Assembly (NCBI GenBank): GCA_023386155.1
Contig: JAEWKH010000121.1
Span: forward strand, 1-10,225
Reading direction: 5' to 3'
DNA length: 10,225 nucleotides
DNA from: Pseudomonadota bacterium
GTDB lineage: Bacteria > Pseudomonadota > Alphaproteobacteria > Rhizobiales > Beijerinckiaceae
Shown: positions 1 through 5,910 of the stretch, piece after piece
How positions within the stretch are numbered: the stretch's first letter is position 1
How the letters are laid out: each line of letters begins with the position of its first letter
The notes under the pieces: model-generated
The model's database searches: none
What the model saw: the letters and a program-made list of their open reading frames with translations, nothing else
Told to the model about the DNA's origin: nothing
Made by a program: the position numbers and the translations under genes

Positions 1-2
1 GG

Positions 3-704
3 TCAGCGCACATCGTCGGCCAGGAGCCGATAACCGACACCCGTCTCCGTCAGGATGTGCCGGGGCTGGTCGGGCCGCTCCTCAAGCTTCTGGCGGAGCT
101 GACGCACGTAGATGCGCAGGTACTGCACGTCGACCTTCGGTCCCCAGACCTCCTGCATGATCATGCGGTGGGTCAGCACTTGGCCGGCATGGAGTACGAG
201 CAGGCGCAGGATGTCCCACTCCTTGTTGGACAGTTTCACCTCAGTTCCACGCACCGACACCCGGCGGCGGGTGAGGTCGACGGACAGGTCGCCGTGGCAG
301 AACAGGGGCTCGGACCCCTGCCGCTGGACCCTGTGGCGCAGGGCCGTGCGGATGCGAGCGACGAGCTCGGCCATGCCAAAGGGTTTGGTCACGTAGTCAT
401 CGGCGCCGAGATCGAGCGCATCCACCTTGGCGGATTCCTCGCCGCGGCTCGAGAGCACGATGATGGCCACCTTCGATCCCGCAGCCCGCAGCCGCCGGAT
501 TACCTCCAGGCCATCCTGGTCCGGCAGCCCGAGGTCGAGGAGGACGACCTCGGGCGCCTCGCGGGCGACGATGTCGAGCGCGGCCCGGGCGCTCCCGGCC
601 TCCAGAATTCGGTAGCCTTGAGCCGTAAGGCTTGTGCGCAGGAGCCGCCGGATCGGCGGCTCGTCGTCCACGACGACGAGCGGGATGGTGCCGTGGCTGC
701 TCAT
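3..704 (-). CDS. kdpE: KdpE-like OmpR-family response regulator
   Basis: This 233-aa protein is a DNA-binding response regulator that would be phosphorylated by the adjacent KdpD-like kinase and bind promoter DNA in the cytoplasm. The receiver domain (about residues 7-120) carries the acidic pair D13/D14, the phospho-acceptor D57 in VVLLDLGLPDQDG, the switch Ser S85 and the conserved Lys K107 in DDYVTKPFG. The C-terminal OmpR/PhoB winged helix (about 133-230) includes LSNKEWDILRLLVLHAGQVL, a recognition-helix region YLRIYVRQLRQKL and the terminal hairpin TETGVGYRL. Length and motifs fit KdpE. The ATG at 704 overlaps the TGA of the kinase gene (ATGA), so the pair is translationally coupled. 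No kdpFABC genes are visible, so the target operon is unknown. The family is certain; assignment as KdpE is likely because of the partner kinase. Confidence 0.93.
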   Translation of the reverse strand: MSSHGTIPLVVVDDEPPIRRLLRTSLTAQGYRILEAGSARAALDIVAREAPEVVLLDLGLPDQDGLEVIRRLRAAGSKVAIIVLSSRGEESAKVDALDLGADDYVTKPFGMAELVARIRTALRHRVQRQGSEPLFCHGDLSVDLTRRRVSVRGTEVKLSNKEWDILRLLVLHAGQVLTHRMIMQEVWGPKVDVQYLRIYVRQLRQKLEERPDQPRHILTETGVGYRLLADDVR

Positions 705-2287
705 TCGGCGGCATCCTCCCGGGGCATGACGGTAAAGACCGCCTCGGGAAACGTGATGGTGAAGACCGCTCCGGACTGATCTGTCCGGTTGGCGGCTTGG
801 ATCGTCCCGCCGAGGACCTCAACGAAGCCGCGGCAGATCGACAGCCCGAGGCCGGTCCCGGCGCGCTGCCGGTCGCCCTTGTTCACGCGGTGGAACATCT
901 CGAACACCCGTTCCAGTTCCTCGGCCGGGATTCCCGATCCCTCGTCGCTGACGTTGAGTTCCACCTTCCGTCCGTCACCCGCGGCGCTGATCGCGATCCT
1001 CGATCCGGGCGGAGAGTACTTGGCGGCATTGTCCAGTAGGTTGACCAGCACCTGCTCGAGCAGCACGACGTCCAGATCGAGCATGGGGAGATCGGCCGGC
1101 AGATCCACGACGACCCGGTGTTCGCCGAGGAGGCCCTGCATGCGCTGCAAGGCCGCGCCGACGGCCTCGCCCAGGTCGACCGGCTCCCGCTTCAGCACGA
1201 TCCCGCCGGCCTTGAGACGGGTCATATCGAGGAGATTGGCGACGAAGCGGGACAGGCGCTCACCCTCGCCCTGGATCGTGGCGGCGAGTTCCTCGCGCGC
1301 GACCGCATCGTAGAGTTCGCCGTACTGGCGCAGGGACGTGGCCGCCCCGGTGATGGACGCCAGCGGCGTCTTCAGGTCATGCGAGAGCGAGCTCAGCAGG
1401 GCCGAGCGCAACCGTTCCGTCTCGGCGGCAAGGCGGGCCGCATCCATTTCCGTGGTCAGCCGGATGCGCTCGATGGCGACGGCGGCTTGGTTGGCCAGCG
1501 CCGCCAGCAGCCGCTCCTCGTCCGGATTCAGCGCTGTCCCGGTCCGGCTGACGCCGATGGCGCCGACCGGACCATGGCTGGTGCGCAGCGGCAGGAACAG
1601 GTGTTGCGCCGTGAGCAGCGCCTCGGTGCCCCGTTCCATTGACCCACTCCCGTCCCACGTCATCCGAGCAGCGTCCGTACCAGGCCAGCCGACAGACTCA
1701 TCGGGCGGGTAGGCGGCCCTGACCTCGAGCCTGCCGTCGTCGTCGGGGAGCAGGATCACCACGTCGAGCCGCAGCATCGAGCCGATCTGCTGCCCCGTGG
1801 CCCACAGCAGCTCGTCGAGCGTGACGATCCCGGCGATCTTGCGGCTGAAGGCATAGAGCGCCTCGGTCGTCTCGGCCCGGCTCGCCGCCGCGAGCGCCGC
1901 CGCGCGGGCCCGAGCGGCGAGATGGCTCGTGATGACCGCGACGAGCAAAAAGAAGGGCACGGTTGCGATACTGGCCTTGTCCGTCACGGCGAAGGCGTAG
2001 ACCGGAGCGATGAAGAAGAAGTTGTAGGCGAGCGCGCTGAGAAGGCAGGCCAGCAGCGACGGCCAGAATCCATAACGGACGGCAATTGCGATGATGGGAG
2101 CCAGGAACACCAGGTCGACGTTCTCGATGCCGGTGATCGGGTGCAGGACAAAGGCGACCGCAAGGGCCGCCGCAATCGCCATGACCGTCACTGCGATCGG
2201 CCATGGGCCCGGCGGCCCGCCCAGGGAGCGGATCCCGATCCGGCCCCAGCGCTTCCGATCCTTGTCGTCCTGCCCGTCGTCCGTCAC
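701..2287 (-). CDS. kdpD: KdpD-like membrane sensor histidine kinase lacking the N-terminal KdpD/Usp domain
   Basis: Sensor kinase of about 528 aa from the preferred GTG start at 2287. Four hydrophobic segments (about residues 29-51, 57-75, 76-92, 107-125) form the DUF4118 membrane module typical of KdpD. A GAF-like region follows (about 142-276), then HisKA with the phospho-acceptor His303 in SLSHDLKTPL, and HATPase_c with N box LVNLLDNAAKY (N416, N420), G1 box DEGSGIP (D448), F box FEMFHRV and G2 box GTGLG (477-481). Classical KdpD has about 900 aa with an N-terminal Walker-type KdpD domain and Usp domain that sense K+; here only a short hydrophilic tail precedes the helices. I chose GTG 2287 because GGAGGGG lies just upstream. 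The frame stays open to a GTG at 2404, but that start has no clear ribosome binding site and adds 39 low-complexity residues. The stop overlaps the kdpE start. The gene is divergent from nhaA, hinting at a role in monovalent-cation or osmotic response, which is inference. Confidence 0.9.
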   Translation of the reverse strand: MTDDGQDDKDRKRWGRIGIRSLGGPPGPWPIAVTVMAIAAALAVAFVLHPITGIENVDLVFLAPIIAIAVRYGFWPSLLACLLSALAYNFFFIAPVYAFAVTDKASIATVPFFLLVAVITSHLAARARAAALAAASRAETTEALYAFSRKIAGIVTLDELLWATGQQIGSMLRLDVVILLPDDDGRLEVRAAYPPDESVGWPGTDAARMTWDGSGSMERGTEALLTAQHLFLPLRTSHGPVGAIGVSRTGTALNPDEERLLAALANQAAVAIERIRLTTEMDAARLAAETERLRSALLSSLSHDLKTPLASITGAATSLRQYGELYDAVAREELAATIQGEGERLSRFVANLLDMTRLKAGGIVLKREPVDLGEAVGAALQRMQGLLGEHRVVVDLPADLPMLDLDVVLLEQVLVNLLDNAAKYSPPGSRIAISAAGDGRKVELNVSDEGSGIPAEELERVFEMFHRVNKGDRQRAGTGLGLSICRGFVEVLGGTIQAANRTDQSGAVFTITFPEAVFTVMPREDAAE

Positions 2288-2377
2288 GGCCCCTCCGCTC
2301 CCAGTACCGCCACCATGACGTCGATGGCTTCGGAAGGCGAGGCGTGAACCGGCCCCGCGTATAGGAATCTCATATAT

Positions 2378-2399
2378 GAAACGGCCTTTCGGTCGTTTC
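2378..2399. promoter_or_regulatory. Inverted repeat/hairpin with 9-nt arms and 4-nt loop
   Basis: GAAACGGCC (2378-2386) pairs with GGTCGTTTC (2391-2399) around a 4-nt loop TTTC. Eight pairs are Watson-Crick and one is a G-T/G-U. Read on the minus strand the loop is GAAA, a GNRA tetraloop closed by C-G, so an RNA leader of the kinase gene would fold stably. On DNA it could equally be a dyad operator between the two divergent genes. No T-tract follows on either strand, so it does not look like an intrinsic terminator. Function is inferred only from symmetry and position. Confidence 0.45.
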
Positions 2400-2461
2400 C
2401 GCACCGCCGCCAGGCTGCAATCCCCGATTTTCCGGGCTAAGCGGGTCTACCCTTTCCCGAA

Positions 2462-2467
2462 AAGGAG
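2462..2467 (+). promoter_or_regulatory. nhaA ribosome binding site, partly paired with an upstream tract
   Basis: AAGGAG lies 5 nt upstream of the ATG at 2473 and fixes the nhaA start. CCTTT at 2451-2455 is complementary to AAAGG at 2461-2465 across the 5-nt loop CCCGA, so the site can be partly hidden in a small hairpin. The stem is short and mostly A-T, so any effect on translation is speculative. Confidence 0.6.
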
Positions 2468-2472
2468 ATCCG

Positions 2473-3660
2473 ATGCACGCCCTGACGCCGCGGCCCCGCT
2501 CAGCCCTGCGAGGCTTTCTCAACAACGAAGCCTCCGGCGGCCTTGTCCTCATGGGAGCGGCGGCCCTCGCCCTCGTCATCGCCAACTCGCCCCTGGCGGG
2601 AACTTATTTCGGGCTTCTCAAGACTTACGTGCTGGGCCTGAGCGTCCTTCACTGGATCAACGACGCGCTCATGGCGGTGTTCTTCCTGCTGGTGGGTCTC
2701 GAGATCAAGCGCGAGATGCTCGACGGGCAGCTCTCCACCTGGCCACGGCGGGCGCTGCCGGGCATCGCGGCGCTCGGCGGCATGGCCGTGCCGGCCGCCC
2801 TCTATCTCTCCTTCAATGCCGGCCCCGATGGCCATCCGCGCGGCTGGGGCATCCCGTCGGCCACCGACATCGCCTTCGCGCTCGGCGTGCTGTCGCTGCT
2901 TGGGCCGCGGGTGCCGATCTCGCTCAAGGTTTTTCTGACCGCACTCGCCATCCTCGACGATCTCGGCGCCGTTTTGATCATTGCCGCTTTCTACACCGGC
3001 GACCTCAATGTCGAGGCGCTGGCGGGTGCCGCCGTCGTGCTGGTTCTCCTGTCGGGTCTCAACAGGGCCGGCTTCACCGACCTGAGACCCTACCTCCTGC
3101 TCGGCGCCATGCTCTGGTTCCTGGTACTGCTGTCCGGCATCCATGCCACCCTCGCGGGCGTGGCCCTCGCCCTCACAATCCCGCTGCGGGCCTCACCTGG
3201 CAAGCCGGAGGATGCGACCTCGCCGCTGCACCGGCTTGAGCATGCCCTCCAGCCTTGGGTCGCGTTCCTGATCGTCCCAGTCTTCGGCTTCGCGAACGCG
3301 GGCGTGTCCTTCGCGGGGATGTCGTTTGCATCCCTCCTGAATCCGGTGCCGCTCGGCGTGGCGCTCGGGCTGTTTGTCGGCAAGCAGGTCGGCGTGTTCG
3401 CCTTCTCCTGGGCGGTCATCCGTGCGGGTTGGGCGGACCTGCCGGCCAACGCGACATGGACACAGCTCTACGGGGTCGCGCTGCTGTGCGGGATCGGCTT
3501 CACCATGAGCCTGTTCATCGGGCTGCTCGCCTTTCCGACGTCGCCGGAGCTTCAGGACGCCACCAAGCTCGGCGTGCTGCTCGGGTCCGGCCTGTCGGCT
3601 CTCGTCGGCGCCGCCGTCCTGCGCCTGTCGGAGCCAGAGGGGGATCTGAAGCATGCCTGA
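2473..3660 (+). CDS. nhaA: Na+/H+ antiporter NhaA
   Basis: This 395-aa inner-membrane antiporter expels Na+ or Li+ in exchange for protons and is used in sodium and alkaline-pH tolerance. The length matches the family (about 390 aa). Key residues align with E. coli NhaA: D132 in SATDIAFALGVL (E. coli D133), the ion-binding pair D162/D163 in LAILDDLGAVLII (E. coli D163/D164), K304 in FVGKQVGVFAFSW (E. coli K300), and H224 in SGIHATLAGV (E. coli H225, linked to pH response). The cytoplasmic pH-sensor cluster E77-K79-R80-E81 is also present in VGLEIKREML. About 12 hydrophobic segments span the protein. The start at 2473 is supported by AAGGAG five bases upstream. It is the first gene of a compact plus-strand run and is divergent from the KdpD-like kinase. 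No damaging changes were seen, so it is expected to be functional. Confidence 0.97.
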   Translation: MHALTPRPRSALRGFLNNEASGGLVLMGAAALALVIANSPLAGTYFGLLKTYVLGLSVLHWINDALMAVFFLLVGLEIKREMLDGQLSTWPRRALPGIAALGGMAVPAALYLSFNAGPDGHPRGWGIPSATDIAFALGVLSLLGPRVPISLKVFLTALAILDDLGAVLIIAAFYTGDLNVEALAGAAVVLVLLSGLNRAGFTDLRPYLLLGAMLWFLVLLSGIHATLAGVALALTIPLRASPGKPEDATSPLHRLEHALQPWVAFLIVPVFGFANAGVSFAGMSFASLLNPVPLGVALGLFVGKQVGVFAFSWAVIRAGWADLPANATWTQLYGVALLCGIGFTMSLFIGLLAFPTSPELQDATKLGVLLGSGLSALVGAAVLRLSEPEGDLKHA

Positions 3661-3712
3661 CCATAACGGCCACAGCGAACGGTCCGGCAAGGGCCACGGG
3701 AGGAAACCATGA
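3653..3712 (+). CDS. Possible 19-codon micro-ORF bridging nhaA and the next gene
   Basis: An ATG at 3653 opens a 19-codon frame (MPDHNGHSERSGKGHGRKP) that ends in TGA at 3710-3712. It overlaps the last 8 bases of nhaA, and its stop overlaps the ATG of the following gene at 3709 as ATGA. A purine-rich stretch GAGGGGGA lies about 8 nt upstream of its ATG. The peptide is hydrophilic, rich in His, Gly and basic residues, and resembles no domain I know. The geometry suits a translational-coupling relay in which ribosomes leaving nhaA reinitiate and pass to the next start. It may equally be chance, since the next gene has its own ribosome binding site (GGGAGGAAA). Expression is unproven. Confidence 0.3.
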   Translation: MPDHNGHSERSGKGHGRKP

Positions 3713-3882
3713 ACCTGACCATCGGCATCGTGATGCTGGCCATCGGCCTCGGCTTGATCGTGTTCGGACGCCGCAACGGGTCGCGCCCGTTCATGCAATC
3801 GCACCTCATCTTCGCGACCTATCCCGCAATGACCCTGGTGTTCCTGTCCATGGGCATCCTGGCGATCGTGATGAACCTGTAA
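3709..3882 (+). CDS. Small hypothetical membrane protein with two predicted helices (57 aa)
   Basis: ATG at 3709, preceded by GGGAGGAAA with good spacing, opens a 57-codon frame ending in TAA at 3880-3882. The product has two hydrophobic stretches (about residues 2-19 and 38-56) separated by a polar loop RRNGSRPFMQSH. The positive-inside rule would place that loop in the cytoplasm and both ends outside. It has no signal peptide or catalytic motif. It lies 48 bp after the nhaA stop and can be translationally linked to it through the micro-ORF at 3653-3712. I do not recognise a family. Position suggests a small partner or stabiliser of NhaA, but that is inference only. Codon use is GC-rich like its neighbours, which supports a real gene. 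Confidence 0.7.
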   Translation: MNLTIGIVMLAIGLGLIVFGRRNGSRPFMQSHLIFATYPAMTLVFLSMGILAIVMNL

Positions 3883-3894
3883 AGGGAGCGGGAT

Positions 3895-3917
3895 GCGGGG
3901 GTGAACTCGAACCCCGC
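3895..3917 (+). other. Inverted repeat downstream of the 57-aa gene
   Basis: GCGGGG (3895-3900) and CCCCGC (3912-3917) can form a 6-bp all-GC stem around an 11-nt loop. It sits 12 bases past the TAA of the small membrane protein and about 25 bases before the next start. There is no T-tract after it, so an intrinsic terminator is unlikely. It may act as an mRNA-processing or stability element that separates expression of flanking genes. Confidence 0.35.
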
Positions 3918-3941
3918 GCATCGGGACATGACGGGAGGCGC

Positions 3942-4445
3942 ATGATGCTGAACTGGTTCAGCAAGGGACTGAAGGCCAAGCCGGCACCGCTGTCCCGGGC
4001 ACCGGAAGTGATCGAGCGCGTATCCGGCCATGTGCAGGCACAGATCGTCGCCTTCACCGGACGGCAGGTCGAGCTCATGCCTGAATACGGTCACATGACC
4101 GATCTCCTGGTCGGTGCCTATGTCTGGGGCCTTCTGGAGGGCTGCCTCCACAACGTGCCGGGCGATGTCGTCTCTGTTGGGGATGAGCATGCACGGACCG
4201 CCGTCATGGCGACGGAAGTTTGCTCGCGCGTGCTCGGTCCGAAGCGGATGCGTTGGGTGCGCGGCCAGCTTCCGCAGTGGGAGGGACCGCGAGCCCGCAA
4301 TCTCCCCTATCGCTGGGCGCTGTCGCGGATGCGGCGCGACGGCCTCCACGACGGCCGGTACCTGGCCGCCCGGGATCCACTCTGCTTTGCCAGGGCGAGC
4401 AGCCTCCTGGCCATGCTCGTGGCAGCCGCGGAGGCGCAGGGTTGA
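3942..4445 (+). CDS. Hypothetical protein (167 aa), no family recognised
   Basis: ATG at 3942, preceded by GGGAGG at a spacing of 5 nt, opens a 167-codon frame; a second ATG follows immediately at 3945. The product looks soluble, with a basic N-terminus (residues 1-20), a mixed segment around residues 22-48, a moderately hydrophobic patch LLVGAYVWGLLEGCL at about 55-69, an Arg-rich middle (102-132, including RMRWVRGQL and RWALSRMRRDG), and a hydrophobic Ala-rich end. I see no signal peptide, metal site or nucleotide-binding motif. It contains two Cys (C69, C94) in its first 100 residues and C148 near the end, not in a paired motif. GC-rich codon use and tight spacing (59 bp after the previous stop, 58 bp before the next start) support a real gene in the nhaA run. 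Function unknown. Confidence 0.75.
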   Translation: MMLNWFSKGLKAKPAPLSRAPEVIERVSGHVQAQIVAFTGRQVELMPEYGHMTDLLVGAYVWGLLEGCLHNVPGDVVSVGDEHARTAVMATEVCSRVLGPKRMRWVRGQLPQWEGPRARNLPYRWALSRMRRDGLHDGRYLAARDPLCFARASSLLAMLVAAAEAQG

Positions 4446-4480
4446 GCTTAGCAGCGATACCGTCCGAGAGCGAGCGATCG

Positions 4481-4498
4481 CCCCTTGTGGAAAGGGGG
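4481..4498 (+). promoter_or_regulatory. Hairpin covering the glycosyltransferase ribosome binding site
   Basis: CCCCTT (4481-4486) is a perfect complement of AAGGGG (4492-4497) around the loop GTGGA. The right arm is the Shine-Dalgarno of the GTG start at 4504 (AAGGGGG, 5-6 nt upstream). Folding would hide the site, so initiation may be reduced unless ribosomes translating the preceding gene or another factor open it. The pairing is seen directly; the regulatory effect is inferred. Confidence 0.4.
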
Positions 4499-4503
4499 AT
4501 CTC

Positions 4504-5766
4504 GTGAGACTAGCGATCCATACGCTCGGGACCCGTGGCGATGTCCAGCCTTACGTGGCGCTCGCCCGCGGCCTCATGGCCGCGGGCTGCGAGGTGGTCC
4601 TGGCCACGGCAGCCCGGTTCGAGGCATTCGTGGCGGCCCATGGCGTTCCGTTCGCCCCCTTGCCGGACGACTTCCTCGACCTGATGGACACGCCTGAGGG
4701 CAGGGCAGCCCTGTCGGGCCGGAGCACATTGACCTGGACACTACGGCTGGTCCGCCAGGCCCGTGCGATGATGCGCCGGCTGTTCGATGCCCAGTGGGCG
4801 GCGGCGGGAGGAGCTGATGCCATCGTCTACCACCCCAAGGCGCTGGGCAGCGTCCATATCGCCGAGCGGCTCGGCACTCCGGCAATCTGTGCGTTCACCC
4901 TGCCCGGGATGACGCCGACCCGGGCGTTTCCGAGCCCCATGCTGCCCTTCGCAGATCTCGGGCCGCTCAACAGGCTCAGCCATGAGCTGTTCCTGCGCTA
5001 CGCCAACAGCCTGTTCCGGGAGCCCGTCAACCGCTGGCGGGAGGAGGTGCTCGGGCTACCGCCTTCCCGGCGTGATGATTGCATCCAGGGTACGCCGGTG
5101 CCCCGGCTCTATGGCTTCAGCTCGTCCGTGGTGCCGAAGCCGGCGGACTGGGACGCGAACTCCGCGGTGACGGGCTATTGGTTCCTCGACGATGAGCAAT
5201 GGTTGCCATCGCCATCCCTGCAAGCTTTCATCGAGGCTGGTCCGCCGCCCGTCTATGTCGGGTTCGGCAGCATCCCATCGGCCAGCCCCGTGCGGACCAC
5301 CGCCATGGTCGTGGAGGCGCTGGCGCTGGCGGGCCAGCGTGGCATTCTGGCCAGCGGCTGGGGCGGTCTGGTGCCCTCGCCGTTGGCTGATCATGTCTAC
5401 ACGATCGATGCGGTGCCCCACGACCGGCTGTTCCCGCATATGCGTGCCGTCGTTCATCACGGTGGCGCCGGCACCACGGCGGCGGGCTTGCGCGCGGGCA
5501 AGCCGACGGTGATCTGCCCATTCTTCGGGGATCAGCCGTTCTGGGGACGGCGCGTGGCAGACCTGGGCGTGGGACCGGCTCCCATCGCGTTTAAGCATCT
5601 GACAGTGGCCAGGCTGGTGGAGGCCATCACGTCGGCCGTGGACGATGATGTGATGCGACGGCGGGCCGAACAACTCGGTGCAGTGCTGCGGGCGGAGGAC
5701 GGTGTCGGGACGGCTGTTACGTTCATTCTGGATCGCTTGGCCGCGCACGCCAGGAGTGCCGCTTGA
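4504..5766 (+). CDS. UDP-glycosyltransferase of the GT1/GT28-like (sterol glucosyltransferase/Gtf-type) group
   Basis: This 420-aa GT-B fold enzyme is predicted to transfer a sugar from a nucleotide-sugar donor to a small or lipid acceptor. The N-terminal domain begins LAIHTLGTRGDVQPYVALARGL, the GT28-type Rossmann entry seen in sterol 3-beta-glucosyltransferases and antibiotic Gtf enzymes. The C-terminal donor domain shows VYVGFGSIPS (250-259), then VVHHGGAGTTAAGLRAGKPT (316-335) with the donor-binding HHGGAGT, then PFFGDQPFWGRRV (339-351) with the GDQPFWG sugar-contact loop. Length (about 400-420 aa) is normal for the family. The frame is open further upstream to 4114, but that part overlaps another gene in a different frame. 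GTG at 4504 follows AAGGGGG and begins exactly at the conserved strand, so I prefer it. The acceptor cannot be read from sequence; carotenoid, sterol/hopanoid-like lipid or natural-product acceptors are all possible. Confidence 0.9.
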   Translation: MRLAIHTLGTRGDVQPYVALARGLMAAGCEVVLATAARFEAFVAAHGVPFAPLPDDFLDLMDTPEGRAALSGRSTLTWTLRLVRQARAMMRRLFDAQWAAAGGADAIVYHPKALGSVHIAERLGTPAICAFTLPGMTPTRAFPSPMLPFADLGPLNRLSHELFLRYANSLFREPVNRWREEVLGLPPSRRDDCIQGTPVPRLYGFSSSVVPKPADWDANSAVTGYWFLDDEQWLPSPSLQAFIEAGPPPVYVGFGSIPSASPVRTTAMVVEALALAGQRGILASGWGGLVPSPLADHVYTIDAVPHDRLFPHMRAVVHHGGAGTTAAGLRAGKPTVICPFFGDQPFWGRRVADLGVGPAPIAFKHLTVARLVEAITSAVDDDVMRRRAEQLGAVLRAEDGVGTAVTFILDRLAAHARSAA

Positions 5767-5823
5767 GGATCGAGAATTCGATGGAGTAGCAAGACGTCAT
5801 GAGCCGCATGCCTGGGCTTGGTC

Positions 5824-5855
5824 GACCGGGATCGCCGGTAGGAGAAAGCCCGGTC
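5824..5855 (+). other. Inverted repeat in the gap after the glycosyltransferase gene
   Basis: GACCGGG (5824-5830) and CCCGGTC (5849-5855) form a perfect 7-bp stem with an 18-nt loop. An alternative inner stem ACCGG/CCGGT (5825-5829 with 5835-5839) competes with it. The 144-bp gap 5767-5910 holds no other gene I can support. No clear T-run follows, so this could be a weak or factor-dependent termination site or an mRNA leader structure of the sugar dehydrogenase gene. Confidence 0.35.
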
Positions 5856-5910
5856 AGAACGGTTCCGAATTTCATCTTGAACCCGCAATCGGCACCAGCA
5901 GGGGACAGGC

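Larger units (their letters stand above)
2288..2472. promoter_or_regulatory. Divergent intergenic region between the kdpD-like gene and nhaA
   Basis: About 185 bp separate the preferred kinase start (minus strand) from the nhaA start (plus strand), and both promoters should lie here. Visible elements are a perfect palindrome CATATATG (2371-2378), directly abutting a strong hairpin (2378-2399), and the nhaA ribosome binding site. The AT-rich patch around 2359-2382 stands out from its GC-rich surroundings and is the most promoter-like stretch. I could not define a convincing -35/-10 pair on either strand. A shared control region would let one regulator, for instance the KdpE-like protein, act on both genes, but no known binding site was recognised. 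Confidence 0.5.

Noticed and set aside
57..779. Long plus-strand open frame opposite the kdpE-like gene
   Set aside because: It is the antisense of a clear response regulator. The protein has no recognisable motif, and such frames are expected in GC-rich DNA.
2288..2404. N-terminal extension of the KdpD-like kinase to the GTG at 2404
   Set aside because: There is no ribosome binding site, the sequence is Arg/Gly-rich, and it would run through the hairpin. GTG 2287 with GGAGGGG is better, though the longer form is not excluded.
2376..3239. Plus-strand frame of 287 codons overlapping nhaA
   Set aside because: It is Arg/Pro/Ala-rich with no domain, and nhaA in another frame has all its functional residues.
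3894..3920. tRNA T-arm-like sequence (minus strand reads GGGGTTCGAG), considered as a tRNA scar or attachment site
   Set aside because: The loop between the GC arms is 10-11 nt rather than 7, and no acceptor, D or anticodon arm is found nearby.
3255..3941. Upstream extension of the 167-aa gene into nhaA
   Set aside because: It would overlap nhaA and the 57-aa gene out of frame. The ATG at 3942 has a proper ribosome binding site.
4114..4503. Upstream extension of the glycosyltransferase frame
   Set aside because: It overlaps the 167-aa gene in another frame, and the conserved first beta-strand begins exactly at GTG 4504.
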